Assembly (NCBI RefSeq): GCF_007828045.1
Contig: NZ_VITN01000002.1
Span: forward strand, 372,001-436,000
From: Nitrospirillum amazonense
GTDB taxonomy: Bacteria > Pseudomonadota > Alphaproteobacteria > Azospirillales > Azospirillaceae
Reading direction: 5' to 3'
Length of the DNA stretch: 64,000 nucleotides
Each line of letters begins with the position of its first letter. The first letter of the stretch is position 1. Below, piece after piece: positions 32,748 through 41,894 of this stretch. The notes below the pieces were generated by a model. That model was not told the origin of the DNA and did no database searches. It saw only the letters and a list, made by a program, of their open reading frames with translations. The position numbers and the translations under genes are program-made.

Positions 32748-33090
32748 GATGGTTTGCTCCTTCCTTCCAGGCGGCGGTTACCCCCAACCGGGCCCGTCCG
32801 TCCTTTCGTCCGCCCACGGTCGCGGCGGATTGGAGCCGAAATGGGGCGCGGCAGCGGCGTGTCCACGGCACGCCCCGCGCCAAAACCGCGCACCCCAAAG
32901 ATGCATGACCGATAGGCCAATACGCCAGCATCCAGCATAATCATTTGAAATATATAGATAATTGACGAAGGCTCAGCCCGCGCCTGTCGCAGCGGCCAGG
33001 CCTTTGGACGGCGACGGGTCGCCCTATTCCCGCCGTATCACCCAGCGAGAACCGGTCCACGACCTGCATCAACGCGAGGTGCCCGGCACC
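32748..33090. other. Intergenic region
   Basis: 343 bases. 32930-32965 is AT-rich (ATTTGAAATATATAGATAATTGAC) and could be a promoter for the small gene that follows. Nothing else recognised. Confidence 0.35.
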
Positions 33091-33273
33091 ATGGAAAGCA
33101 CTGTGATATTGGGCGGCCTGTCCGGAATAATGAGCGCCTACAACCTGTCCCAGGGCCAGCTGGGCTGGTCCATGCTGCTGGCCCTGAAGCAGACCCTGGA
33201 CCGGCACCTGGCCCAGGATGAAGCCGAGGACGGAACGCCCGCCGACGGCGGGCCTTCTGGCACGCCCTCCTAA
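33091..33273 (+). CDS. Hypothetical 60-residue protein
   Basis: A short frame MESTVILGGLSGIMSAYNLSQ...LGWSMLLALKQTLDRHLAQDEAEDGTP with GAGGTG about 8 bases before the ATG. The N-terminal half could form an amphipathic or hydrophobic helix; the C-terminus is acidic and Gly/Pro-rich. No family recognised. The frame is open further upstream to 32962 but without a better start. It may be a chance frame. Confidence 0.35.
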   Translation: MESTVILGGLSGIMSAYNLSQGQLGWSMLLALKQTLDRHLAQDEAEDGTPADGGPSGTPS

Positions 33274-33280
33274 CCCCGGC

Positions 33281-35377
33281 TCAGGCGGTCAGGCGGCCGC
33301 CGGCGCTGGCCTTTTCCCACAGCAGGGGCGCCGGTTTCCAGAACTGGCCCTGGTAGCCGTCCAAGAAGCCCTCCATCAGGCGCAGCACGTTCTCCAGCCC
33401 CAGGCCGTCGGCGTGGAACATCGGCCCGCCCTTGTGGGCCGGGAAGCCATAGCCGTTGAGATAGACGACATCGATGTCCGACGCGCGCTGGGCGATGCCC
33501 TCGCCCAGCAGGGCCGCCCCCTCGTTGGCCAGCGCCAGCAGGCAACGGGCCACGATCTCCTCATCCCCGACGACACGGGGGCTGAGGCCGAATTCCTGGG
33601 CGACTTCCTTGGCATGGGCCTGGGCCAGGGCATCGACCTCCGGGTCCGTTTCCCGCGCCCGGGTGGCCGGATCGTACTGGTAATAGCCCTTGCCCGTCTT
33701 CTGCCCGAACCGGCCAAGCGCGCAAATCTTGTCGGGGAAGGTGGAATAGGGGCGTTCATCGCCCAGCGCCTTGCGGCCGGCGCGGATGGCCCGGCCGATG
33801 TCGTTGCCCGCCAGATCCATCATGGCGAAGGGGCCCATGGCCATGCCCCAGCGTTCCAGGGCGCCGTCCACCTGCCAGGGCAGCACGCCTTCGTCCACCA
33901 GGAAGTAGGCCTGGCGCAGGTATTCCTCGACCATGCGGTTGCCGATGAAGCCGTTGCAGACACCGGCGACGACGCCGACCTTGCCCAGCTTGCGCGACAG
34001 CGCCATGGCCGTGGCCAGCACCTCGGGCGCGGTCTCGGCCCCCCGCACCACCTCCAGCAGGCGCATCACCGGCGCCGGGCTGAAGAAGTGCAGCCCCACC
34101 ACCTTCTCCGGCCGGCAGGTGATGGCGGCGATAGCATCCAGGTCCAGGGTGGAGGTGTTGCTGGCCAGGATGGCGTCCGGCCCGCAGACCTTGTCGAGCG
34201 TGCGGAAGATGTCCTGCTTCACGCCCATATCCTCGAACGCGGCCTCGATCACCAAATCGACGGCGGCGCAGGCGGCCAGATCCGTGGCGGTGTGCAGGCG
34301 GCCCAGGCGGCGGTCGCGCTCCGCCTCATCCAGCCGGCCCTTAGCCACCGCGGCGTCGTAGCCCTTGGTGATGCCGGCGACACCCTTCCGCACCCCGGCC
34401 TCATCCCGGTCCAGCAGGATGACCTCCAGCCCGGCGTTGACGGCCACGGTGGCGATGCCCGCCCCCATGGTGCCGGCACCGATGACCGCCACGCGCTCGA
34501 TGGCCCGGGGCTGCACGTCGGGGCTCAGCCCGTCGATGCGGGCGGCACGGCGCTCGGCGAAGAAGGCGTATTGCAGCGCCTTGGATTCCGGCGTCACCAC
34601 CAGCTCGCGGAACAGGTTGAATTCCTTCTGCAGACCCTGGTTAAAGGGCAGCTCCACCGCCGCCCGCACCGCCTCGATGCAGGCCAGGGGCGCCGGCAGG
34701 GGGCGCTTCAGCCCATCAATCTGGCGCTGGAACCAGTCGGCGCCGGCGTCCGCCGGCAACGCCGCCCGTTGCAGGGACAGGCGCGGCTTGGCGCCGTCGC
34801 GCGCCGCCTGCCTGGCCACGGACACCGCGTCCTCGATCAGATCACCGGTGGACAAGGTGGCCAGGCCCAGCTTGGCCGCCGTGGCGGCGTTCACCGGCGT
34901 GCCGGACAAGATCATGTCCAGGGCCGCCTTCACCCCAATGGCGCGGGGCAGGCGCTGGGTGCCGCCGGCCCCCGGCAGGATGCCCAGCTTCACCTCCGGC
35001 AGGCCCAAGGTGGCATTGGCGGCGACCACGCGGTGGTGGCAGCCCAGCGCCACCTCCAGCCCGCCGCCCAGGCAGGTGCCGGCGATGGCGGCCACCACCG
35101 GCTTGGCCGCCTGGTCCAGGTCGATGATCACATCGGGCAGCGTGGGCACGGCCGTGGCCCCGCCCCGCGTGCCGGCGGCGAATTCCTCGATGTCCGCCCC
35201 GGCCGAGAAGTGGCGCGTGCCGCCGGTCAGCACCACGGCCTCCACGTCCGGCCGGGTCATGACCATCGCCAGGGCGGCGCGCAGATCGCGGCGCAGGGCC
35301 AGGTCGAAGCTGTTGACCGGGGGGCGGTTCAGGGTCAGGACGGCGACGCCGTCGCGGATATCGATGTGCACCGGCAT
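33281..35377 (-). CDS. Bifunctional enoyl-CoA hydratase / 3-hydroxyacyl-CoA dehydrogenase (FadB/FadJ type)
   Basis: 698 residues from ATG 35377 (AAGGAG). Residues ~1-200 are a crotonase domain (AVVLTGGTRHFSAGADIEEF, AIAGTCLGGGLEVALGCHHRVV, GLPEVKLGILPGAGGTQRLPR, including the catalytic Glu). Residues ~295 onward are the NAD-binding 3HCDH domain (VAVIGAGTMGAGIATVAVNAGLEVILLDRD, SNTSTLDLDAIA, GLHFFSPAPVMRLLEVV, GFIGNRM), followed by its C-terminal helical domain. It performs the two middle steps of beta-oxidation. Third gene after the SDR and acyl-CoA dehydrogenase in one minus-strand operon with the thiolase. Confidence 0.92.
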   Translation of the reverse strand: MPVHIDIRDGVAVLTLNRPPVNSFDLALRRDLRAALAMVMTRPDVEAVVLTGGTRHFSAGADIEEFAAGTRGGATAVPTLPDVIIDLDQAAKPVVAAIAGTCLGGGLEVALGCHHRVVAANATLGLPEVKLGILPGAGGTQRLPRAIGVKAALDMILSGTPVNAATAAKLGLATLSTGDLIEDAVSVARQAARDGAKPRLSLQRAALPADAGADWFQRQIDGLKRPLPAPLACIEAVRAAVELPFNQGLQKEFNLFRELVVTPESKALQYAFFAERRAARIDGLSPDVQPRAIERVAVIGAGTMGAGIATVAVNAGLEVILLDRDEAGVRKGVAGITKGYDAAVAKGRLDEAERDRRLGRLHTATDLAACAAVDLVIEAAFEDMGVKQDIFRTLDKVCGPDAILASNTSTLDLDAIAAITCRPEKVVGLHFFSPAPVMRLLEVVRGAETAPEVLATAMALSRKLGKVGVVAGVCNGFIGNRMVEEYLRQAYFLVDEGVLPWQVDGALERWGMAMGPFAMMDLAGNDIGRAIRAGRKALGDERPYSTFPDKICALGRFGQKTGKGYYQYDPATRARETDPEVDALAQAHAKEVAQEFGLSPRVVGDEEIVARCLLALANEGAALLGEGIAQRASDIDVVYLNGYGFPAHKGGPMFHADGLGLENVLRLMEGFLDGYQGQFWKPAPLLWEKASAGGRLTA

Positions 35378-35408
35378 GGGACGCGCTCCTTCTTGGCGGG
35401 GATTGGGC

Positions 35409-36587
35409 TCAGACGGACTCGACAAGGGCGGCGATACCCTGCCCGCCGCCGATGCACATGGTGACCAGCGCACGCCCGCCGCCCACTCGACGCAGCTCAT
35501 AGACCGCCTTCACCAGGTTGATGGCGCCGGTGGCGCCCACGGGGTGGCCCAGGGAAATGCCGCTGCCGTTAGGGTTCACCCGGTCGGGGTCGAAGTCCAG
35601 TTCCCGCGCCACGGCGCAGGCCTGCGCCGCGAAGGCCTCATTGGATTCGATGACGGCCAGATCCTGGACCGACAGGCCGATGCGGGCCAGCAGCTTGCGC
35701 GTCGCCGGAATGGGCCCGATGCCCATGTAGGCCGGGTCCACCCCGGCGTGGGCATAGCCCATCAGGCGGGCCAGCGGCGTCAGGCCCAAGCGCTTCACCG
35801 CCTCGCCCGAGGCCAGCACGACGGCGGCGGCGCCATCGTTGATGCCCGAGGCGTTGCCGGCGGTGACGGTGCCGTCTTTCTTGAACACGGTGCGCAGCTT
35901 GGCCAAGTCGCCCGGCGCCAGGTCGGGGCGCACATGCTCATCCGTGGCGAACTGCACGGCCTGGCGCTTCACCGTGATCTCGATCGGCAGGATCTGTTCA
36001 GTGAAGCGCCCCTCGGCCTGGGCGCGGGCGGCGCGGCGGTGGCTTTCCAGGGCCAGCGCGTCCTGGTCATCGCGGCTGATGCCATAGCGCTGGGCCACGT
36101 TTTCCGCCGTCACGCCCATCAGATTGCGGTCGAAGGGATCGGACAGGGCGCCGTTGAGATAGTCGACCATCCGGGCGTCGCCCATCTTGCTGCCCCACCG
36201 GGCATCAGGCAGCAGGTAGGGGGCGCGGCTCATGTTCTCCGCCCCGCCGGCCACCGCCACGTCGCAGTCACCCAGCAGGATGGATTGCGCCGCCGACACC
36301 ACCGCCTGCAGGCCGGACCCGCAGAGGCGGTTCACGGTCAGGGCTGGCACCTCCACCGGCAACCCGGCGCCGATGCCGGCCACGCGGGCCAGATAGGCGT
36401 CGCGCGGTTCGGTTGGGATGACCTGGCCGAAGACGACATGGCCCACGGCGTCGCTGGCCACGCCGGCGCGGTCCAGCGCGGCGCGGGCCACCCTGGTGGC
36501 CAATTCACCGGGCCCCACATCCTTCAAGGATCCGCCGAAATCGCCGATGGCGGTGCGCACACCGGAAACGATGAACACCTCGGTCAT
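35409..36587 (-). CDS. Acetyl-CoA C-acyltransferase (thiolase, FadA type)
   Basis: 392 residues. The acyl-enzyme Cys is in NRLCGSGLQAVVSAAQSI, the HEAF-like/NEAF motif in VIESNEAFAAQACAVAREL, the catalytic His in NPNGSGISLGHPVGATGA and the second Cys in VTMCIGGGQGIA. It cleaves 3-ketoacyl-CoA to acetyl-CoA and a shortened acyl-CoA. Located 32 bases upstream of the FadB-like gene in the same operon; the two would form a beta-oxidation complex. Confidence 0.92.
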   Translation of the reverse strand: MTEVFIVSGVRTAIGDFGGSLKDVGPGELATRVARAALDRAGVASDAVGHVVFGQVIPTEPRDAYLARVAGIGAGLPVEVPALTVNRLCGSGLQAVVSAAQSILLGDCDVAVAGGAENMSRAPYLLPDARWGSKMGDARMVDYLNGALSDPFDRNLMGVTAENVAQRYGISRDDQDALALESHRRAARAQAEGRFTEQILPIEITVKRQAVQFATDEHVRPDLAPGDLAKLRTVFKKDGTVTAGNASGINDGAAAVVLASGEAVKRLGLTPLARLMGYAHAGVDPAYMGIGPIPATRKLLARIGLSVQDLAVIESNEAFAAQACAVARELDFDPDRVNPNGSGISLGHPVGATGAINLVKAVYELRRVGGGRALVTMCIGGGQGIAALVESV

Positions 36588-36618
36588 GTTGTCATTCCTT
36601 GTCTCATGAAGGCACGGC

Positions 36619-38451
36619 TCAGAAGCCGGCGGGGTCGAAGGTCTGGGTCAGGTCGCTGCGCCGGCCGACGATGCCCAGCCAGACATCGACACGGGGCACC
36701 TCGGTCTCGAAGAAGTAGCGGCAGGCGGCCAGTTTGCCGGCGCGGAATGCCGCCTCGTCCGGGTCATCGGTGGCAGCCAGGCTGCCCGCCACCACCGCCT
36801 GGTCCAGCCACTGCCAGGCCACCACGGCATGGCCGAAGGCCGACAGGAAGGATGTCGCCTGGGCCAGGCTGGCGACATCGTCGCCGGCGGCCTTCAGGTG
36901 GCCCACCAGGGCGCCGATGCGGGCCCAGGTGACGTCCAGCACATGGGCGAAGTCGGCCAGGGCCGGCAGACGCCGCGCCCGCTCCACCGTCGCGATCACC
37001 CGGTGCCGCAGCGTGGCCAGGGAGGCGCCGTCATCCTTCAGGGTCTTGCGCCCCATCAGGTCCAAGCCCTGCACGCCCGTGGTGCCCTCATGGATGGGGT
37101 TCAGGCGGTTATCGCGGTACAGCTGCTCCACATCGAAATCGCGGGTGTAGCCGTAGCCGCCATGCACCTGGATGGCCAGGTCGTTGGCGGCCAGGGCCCA
37201 TTCCGAGGGCCAGGTCTTGGCGACGGGGGTCAGCAGGCCCAGCAGGCCGGCCGCCTCATCCCGTCCTTCAGCGGGGCCGTGCAGCTCCTCATCCACCAGC
37301 CGGGCGCAATACAGCACCAGGGCCAGCGCGCCCTCGGCATAGGCTTTCTGCGCCAGCAGCAGGCGGCGCACGTCGGGGTGGTCGATGATGGCGACGGGCG
37401 GCCCGCCTCTGCTGCCTATCGGGCGACCTTGGCGGCGGTCGCGGGCGTAGTCCACCGCCAGGCGGTAGCCGCGATAGCCCAGCATGGCCGCCCCCAGGCC
37501 GACGGAAATGCGGGCGCTGTTCATCATCTGGAACATGATGGGCAGCCCCTGCCCCACCCCGCCGACGCGATAGCCCACGGCCCCGGCCTGGCCGCCCGGC
37601 CGGTGGTGCGCGCCCTCGCCGAAGTTCAGCAGGCAGTTGGCGGTGCCGCGATAGCCCATCTTATGGTTCAGGCCAGCCACCACCACGTCGTTGCGCTGGC
37701 CAGCGTGGTCCGAGCCCGGGACCAGGACCTTGGGCACGACGAACAGGCTGATGCCCTGGGTGCCGGGGATCAGCTTGCCATCCGGCCCCGGCACCTTGGC
37801 CAGGACCAGGTGGATGATGTTCTCGCTGGCGTCCTGGTCACCACCCGATATCCACATCTTGTTGCCGAACAGGCGGTAGCGGGCACCCAGCCCGTCGTCG
37901 CCGTCGGGCACGGCGCGGGTGGCGATGTCGGCCAGCGAGGACCCGGCCTGGGGTTCCGACAGGCACATGGTGCCGAAGTAGCGGCCCTCGATCTCCGGCA
38001 GGGCGCAGGCCTTGACCAGCGCCTCGTTGGCGTAGCGCACCAGCAGCTTGGCGTTGCCGGTGGTCAGCATGGGATAGGCCGATGTCGCCACGTTGGCGGC
38101 CATGAACTGCGCCATGGCGGCGCTGTAGGCCAGCTGCGGCAGCTGCAGGCCGCCGACCTCGGCATCGAAGGGGGCGGCGAACATGCCGACCTCCGCGAAG
38201 GCGGCCAGCGCCTGGTGGATGGCGGGCAGGATGCGCACCTGCCCGTCCACCAGGTGCGGCTCCTGGCTGTCGGCCGCCTTGTAGTGGGTCAGGAAGGTGT
38301 CCGCCGCCACCCGGCCCGCGATCTCCAGCATGGCATCCACGGTTTCCACGCTGTGATCCTGGAAGTGCGGGTAGGCCAGCAGGCCCCTAAGGTCCAGCCA
38401 GTCATGCAGCAGGAAGCCGAGGTCACGGGCGCGCACCGGGGGCGTGGTCAT
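36619..38451 (-). CDS. Acyl-CoA dehydrogenase with C-terminal extension
   Basis: 610 residues. Acyl-CoA dehydrogenase core: FGTMCLSEPQAGSSLADIATRA (FAD/acyl contact), RLFGNKMWISGGDQD, the middle domain GLNHKMGYRGTANCLLNFG, and NDLAIQVHGGYGYTRDFDVEQLYRDNRLNPIHEGTTGVQGLDLMGRKTL, which holds the catalytic-region Glu. The ~120-residue tail matches the longer ACAD family (DmdC/AidB-like length). First oxidation step of beta-oxidation or of a related acyl-CoA (such as an aromatic side chain). Confidence 0.9.
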   Translation of the reverse strand: MTTPPVRARDLGFLLHDWLDLRGLLAYPHFQDHSVETVDAMLEIAGRVAADTFLTHYKAADSQEPHLVDGQVRILPAIHQALAAFAEVGMFAAPFDAEVGGLQLPQLAYSAAMAQFMAANVATSAYPMLTTGNAKLLVRYANEALVKACALPEIEGRYFGTMCLSEPQAGSSLADIATRAVPDGDDGLGARYRLFGNKMWISGGDQDASENIIHLVLAKVPGPDGKLIPGTQGISLFVVPKVLVPGSDHAGQRNDVVVAGLNHKMGYRGTANCLLNFGEGAHHRPGGQAGAVGYRVGGVGQGLPIMFQMMNSARISVGLGAAMLGYRGYRLAVDYARDRRQGRPIGSRGGPPVAIIDHPDVRRLLLAQKAYAEGALALVLYCARLVDEELHGPAEGRDEAAGLLGLLTPVAKTWPSEWALAANDLAIQVHGGYGYTRDFDVEQLYRDNRLNPIHEGTTGVQGLDLMGRKTLKDDGASLATLRHRVIATVERARRLPALADFAHVLDVTWARIGALVGHLKAAGDDVASLAQATSFLSAFGHAVVAWQWLDQAVVAGSLAATDDPDEAAFRAGKLAACRYFFETEVPRVDVWLGIVGRRSDLTQTFDPAGF

Positions 38452-38475
38452 GGGGTGGGTCCTTCCTGCCGGGGA

Positions 38476-39279
38476 TCAGATGACGCTGACGCCGCCATCC
38501 ACGGCCAGAATCTGGCCGGTGATGTGGCCGCCGGCGGCCGTGGCCAGCAGCAGGGCGGCGCCCTTCAGGTCCTGGTCGTTGCCCAGCTTACCGAGAGGGG
38601 TGCCGGCCACCAGGTCGGCCTCATGCTTGGCCAGGGTGCCGCGCGTCATCTTGGACGGGAAGAAGCCCGGCGCCAGGGCGTTGACCGTGATGCCATAGGG
38701 CCCCCACTCCGCCGCCAGCACGCGGGTCATGTTGACCAGGGCGCCCTTGGTGGTGCCGTAGGCCACCGTGCCCATCATACGCGGGTTGTGGCCCTGCAAT
38801 CCGGCGATGGAGGCGACGTTGACGATGCGCCCCCGCTTCAAGGGCAGCATGGCAGCCCGCGCCACGGCCTGGGTCAGGAAGAACACGGCGTTGAGGTTCA
38901 GGTCCACCACCTTGGCCCACTGTTCCGGCGTGTGGTCCTGCGCCGGGGCACCCCAGGTGGTGCCGGCGTTGTTCACCAGCACGTCGATGCGGCCCAGGTC
39001 GGCCATCACCTTCTCCACCAGCGGGGCCATGGCCTCCTGCCGGCTGAGGTCGGCGGGAATGGCGGTGGCGGTGATGCCCTGGCCGGCCAGGTGGGCCACG
39101 GCGGCCTCCAGCTCTTCCGCCTTGCGGGCCACCAGCACGGGATGGGCGCCGAACTCGCCCAACGCCTCCGCGATCTGCAGGCCCAGCCCGCGCGATCCGC
39201 CGGTGATCAAGGCCACCTGGCCGGACAGGTCGAACAGGCGATGCAAGGCATCCGTCTTGGGGGCGGCAAGCGAAGACAT
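38476..39279 (-). CDS. SDR-family oxidoreductase in the beta-oxidation operon
   Basis: 267 residues from ATG 39279. TGGSRGLGLQIAEAL, NNAG, Ser in VNVASIAG and YGTTK give an intact catalytic set; the terminus ITGQILAVDGGVSVI is a normal FabG-like end. It is the first gene of the operon SDR - acyl-CoA dehydrogenase - thiolase - FadB-like, immediately behind the regulator-controlled promoter. Likely an alcohol or 3-hydroxyacyl dehydrogenase for the pathway substrate. Confidence 0.88.
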   Translation of the reverse strand: MSSLAAPKTDALHRLFDLSGQVALITGGSRGLGLQIAEALGEFGAHPVLVARKAEELEAAVAHLAGQGITATAIPADLSRQEAMAPLVEKVMADLGRIDVLVNNAGTTWGAPAQDHTPEQWAKVVDLNLNAVFFLTQAVARAAMLPLKRGRIVNVASIAGLQGHNPRMMGTVAYGTTKGALVNMTRVLAAEWGPYGITVNALAPGFFPSKMTRGTLAKHEADLVAGTPLGKLGNDQDLKGAALLLATAAGGHITGQILAVDGGVSVI

Positions 39280-39396
39280 GATGGGCGTTTCCTCCTGTCG
39301 TTCGGCATCCCGGATGCGTTGCCGGGGCCGGTATTTACCCGCGGCCCGACCCCTACGGGGTGGTTGCCGCGCGGGGCACTGTATGCCATTGTTCGT

Positions 39397-39407
39397 TTGT
39401 TGGACAA
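39397..39407. promoter_or_regulatory. FadR-family (GntR/FCD) operator
   Basis: TTGT-TGG-ACAA fits the FCD/FadR-subfamily operator consensus TNGTNNNACNA exactly. It lies in the 295-base divergent promoter between the beta-oxidation operon (starts 39279, minus) and the GntR gene (starts 39575, plus). A wider inverted repeat ATTGT-N11-ACAAT spans 39388-39408. Confidence 0.65.
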
Positions 39408-39574
39408 TTGAAATATCGCCCTGAAAACACAAGATCAATTCCGGCACGCGGCGGCTTGTGCTAGAGGGGCTTTCACAAGGACGGGCCGCAGTGAACTGCC
39501 GCCTGGGGTTTCATCACCCGCACGGGACCAGTGTCGGGCCAATCCGGCACGGCGGGCAAAGGGGCATTCGGCGC

Positions 39575-40342
39575 ATGGCGTTCGCACGGCTGGCCATTCT
39601 GCCCACCTATAAGGTGGTCAGCGACACCATAGAGCGGGAGATCCTGGCCGGCAGGCTGAACGCCGGGGACATCCTGCCGACGGAGACGGAACTGGCCGAC
39701 CAGTTCGGCGTCACCCGCCACACCGTGCGCGAGGGCATCCGCATCCTGGAGCAGAGCGGCCTGGTGCGGCGGGAGGCCGGGCGGCGTCTTTATGTCGCCG
39801 AACCCCACTACGGCGACCTGGCGCCCCGCCTGTCCCGCGCCATGGTGATGCAGCGCGTCACCTTCCGCGAACTGTGGGAGGTGTCCATGGATTTGGAACC
39901 CAGCGCCGCCGCCCACGCCGCCGGCCGCATCGACGCCGACCGCCTGGCGCAGCTGCGCGCCAACGTGGAGGCGACGGAGGAGGCCATCGCCGCCGGCGCC
40001 TCCATCATCCCGCTGGACGTCGCCTTTCATATCCTGGTGGCGGAGGCGGCGGGCAACCGCGCCCTGCTGCTGGCGCGCGAGCCGGTGACCCAGCTGTTCT
40101 ATCCCGCCCTGGAACGGCTGTTCCGCCATCCCAAGACGTCGGCGGTGGGCCCCCGCCGCCTGGTGGAAGCCCACCGCCGCATCGTCGAGGCCCTGGCCGA
40201 CGGCGACGCGGCGGTGGCGCGGGAATGGATGCGCAAGCACATGGTGGATTTCCGCCGCGGTTACGACACCGCCGGCCTGGATCTGGACCAGGCCCTGGAC
40301 CCCACCGCGGCGCCGCCCGCCGCACCCCCGCCGCGACGTTGA
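39575..40342 (+). CDS. GntR-family regulator with FCD domain
   Basis: 255 residues from ATG 39575. N-terminal GntR winged helix (YKVVSDTIEREILAGRLNAGDILPTETELADQFGVTRHTVREGIRILEQSGLVRREAGRRLYVAEP), then an all-helical FCD effector domain (ELWEVSMDLEPSAAAHAAGRIDADRLAQLR...DVAFHILVAEAAGNRALLLAREPV...LVEAHRRIVEALADGDAAVAREWMRKHMVDF), with the Asp/His metal or ligand residues of that fold. It probably represses the divergent beta-oxidation operon and is released by an acyl-CoA or acid ligand. Confidence 0.9.
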   Translation: MAFARLAILPTYKVVSDTIEREILAGRLNAGDILPTETELADQFGVTRHTVREGIRILEQSGLVRREAGRRLYVAEPHYGDLAPRLSRAMVMQRVTFRELWEVSMDLEPSAAAHAAGRIDADRLAQLRANVEATEEAIAAGASIIPLDVAFHILVAEAAGNRALLLAREPVTQLFYPALERLFRHPKTSAVGPRRLVEAHRRIVEALADGDAAVAREWMRKHMVDFRRGYDTAGLDLDQALDPTAAPPAAPPPRR

Positions 40343-40931
40343 AACCACCACCGCGAGGCGAGACATTTTCCCGCTTCGCGCACGCAGCAATTGCGAACAC
40401 AACCGCAGTGCCGGACCTTAATAGGTCGATAACCATAAACCGTTGGTGGTGCTGACAGATTCCGAATCGGACGACCGTTTCGGATGGAACGGATGCGCGC
40501 GCGCCTTTTTAACCACGAATGGCGGTTGAACCCGGGGCACGGCTGGCCTACGCCATACGCATGTCACAGGATGGCAACCATGCGCCCGCCCGGACAATTC
40601 GCCCGGCGCACGGGAAATATCCCATTCATTTCAGCGCACTAGATCCATATACGGCTCGACGCGCCCGCGCGTACGCGGACCGGCGGGGTGCCCGCCCTTG
40701 GACCAATTGTCCAATCCCCCCTACACAATGAACTCGATAAATGACGCGGCGGAGGTCTAGTTCTTTTGCAGTGCGAAACCTCACGCGATGCGGCGGGTGG
40801 TGTTCCTTTTCGTGCGGGCCGGCGAGGGCCGGCATTGAGAAGCCAACACCACAATCCAAGCGCGCCAATGGCTAAGCGCCCAAAAATTAGAATCATGAGT
40901 TGACGATCAATCACGGCTTTACGTGGACAGA
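40343..40931. promoter_or_regulatory. Regulatory region upstream of cyoABCD, with a palindrome
   Basis: 589 bases with no supported gene. TTGGAC-CAATT-GTCCAA (40698-40714) is a perfect 6-bp inverted repeat. Its minus strand contains TTGGACAATTG, the same 11 bases found at 39400-39410 in the GntR operator region. The rest is a likely promoter and 5' leader for the cytochrome oxidase operon. Confidence 0.45.
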
Positions 40932-41891
40932 ATGACTGCGACCCTTAGAATTTTGCGGAGCCTTCGCGGCCGCACAAAATCCCTGGCGGCACTTATGGCC
41001 GCTGCGCCCTTCCTCAACGGCTGCGACATGGCCCTGCTGGATCCGGCGGGCCCCATCGGTGCCGAGGAAAAGTCGATCATCATCCTGGCCACGTGCCTGA
41101 TGCTCATCGTCGTTGTCCCCGTCATCGCCATGATCTTCCTGTTCGCCTGGCGCTACCGCGCCTCGAACAAGGCGGCGACCTTCAAGCCGGACTGGGACCA
41201 CTCATCCAAGATCGAGCTGGCGGTGTGGGGCATCCCCTGCGTCATCATCGCCGTGCTGGCCTACGTCACCTGGGTGTCCTCGCACACCCTGGAGCCCAGC
41301 CGTGAGCTGGTCGCCGACAAGAAGGCCGTCGAGGTCGAAGTCGTCTCGATGGACTGGAAGTGGCTGTTCATCTACCCCGAGCTGAACATCGCCTCGGTGA
41401 ACGAGCTGGCCTTCCCCGCCGGCACCCCGGTCCACTTCAAGCTGACCTCGGCCACGGTGATGAACTCCTTCTTCATCCCGCGCCTGGGCAGCCAGATCTA
41501 CACCATGCCCGGCATGGAGACGAAGCTGAGCCTGCTGGCCGACGCCGCCGGCGACTTCGACGGCCTGTCCGCCAACTACAGCGGCGGCGGCTTCTCCGAC
41601 ATGCATTTCGTGGCCCACGCCATGACCGACGACGCCTTCGCCCAGTGGGTGGAAAAGGCGCGCGCCGGCGAGGGCAAGCTGACGATGGCCAAGTACCGGG
41701 ACCTCGCCAAGCCCAGCGAGAAGGACCCGGTCTCCTACTACGCCGAGGTCGAGCCCACGCTCTACCACGACATTCTCAACAAGTGCTCGGACGGTTCCAC
41801 GTGCATGGACGCGGCGGTCAGCCTGGCGATGGCCAAGGAAGTGGCCGGCGGCGACCTCCAGCTGTGCAATCCCGCCAAGCCGAGGGGTTAA
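40932..41891 (+). CDS. cyoA: Cytochrome bo3 ubiquinol oxidase subunit II
   Basis: 319 residues. Lipoprotein signal with lipobox LNGC (Cys about residue 31), two membrane helices (SIIILATCLMLIVVVPVIAMIFLFAW and IELAVWGIPCVIIAVLAYVTW), then a cupredoxin-like periplasmic domain (VEVVSMDWKWLFIYPELNIASVNELAFPAGTPVHFKLTSATVMNSFFIPRLGSQIYTMPGMETKLSLLADAAGDFDGLSANYSGGGFSDMHF). No CuA ligands, as expected for a quinol oxidase. Start ATG 40932, with GTG 40923 possible. First gene of cyoABCD. Confidence 0.93.
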   Translation: MTATLRILRSLRGRTKSLAALMAAAPFLNGCDMALLDPAGPIGAEEKSIIILATCLMLIVVVPVIAMIFLFAWRYRASNKAATFKPDWDHSSKIELAVWGIPCVIIAVLAYVTWVSSHTLEPSRELVADKKAVEVEVVSMDWKWLFIYPELNIASVNELAFPAGTPVHFKLTSATVMNSFFIPRLGSQIYTMPGMETKLSLLADAAGDFDGLSANYSGGGFSDMHFVAHAMTDDAFAQWVEKARAGEGKLTMAKYRDLAKPSEKDPVSYYAEVEPTLYHDILNKCSDGSTCMDAAVSLAMAKEVAGGDLQLCNPAKPRG

Positions 41892-41894
41892 TCC

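Noticed and set aside
33218-35464. 748-codon plus-strand frame opposite the FadB-like gene
   Set aside because: Antisense shadow; the minus strand carries unmistakable crotonase and 3HCDH motifs.
36829-39411. 860-codon plus-strand frame across acyl-CoA dehydrogenase and SDR
   Set aside because: Spans two real minus-strand genes and the gap between them; no family signature.
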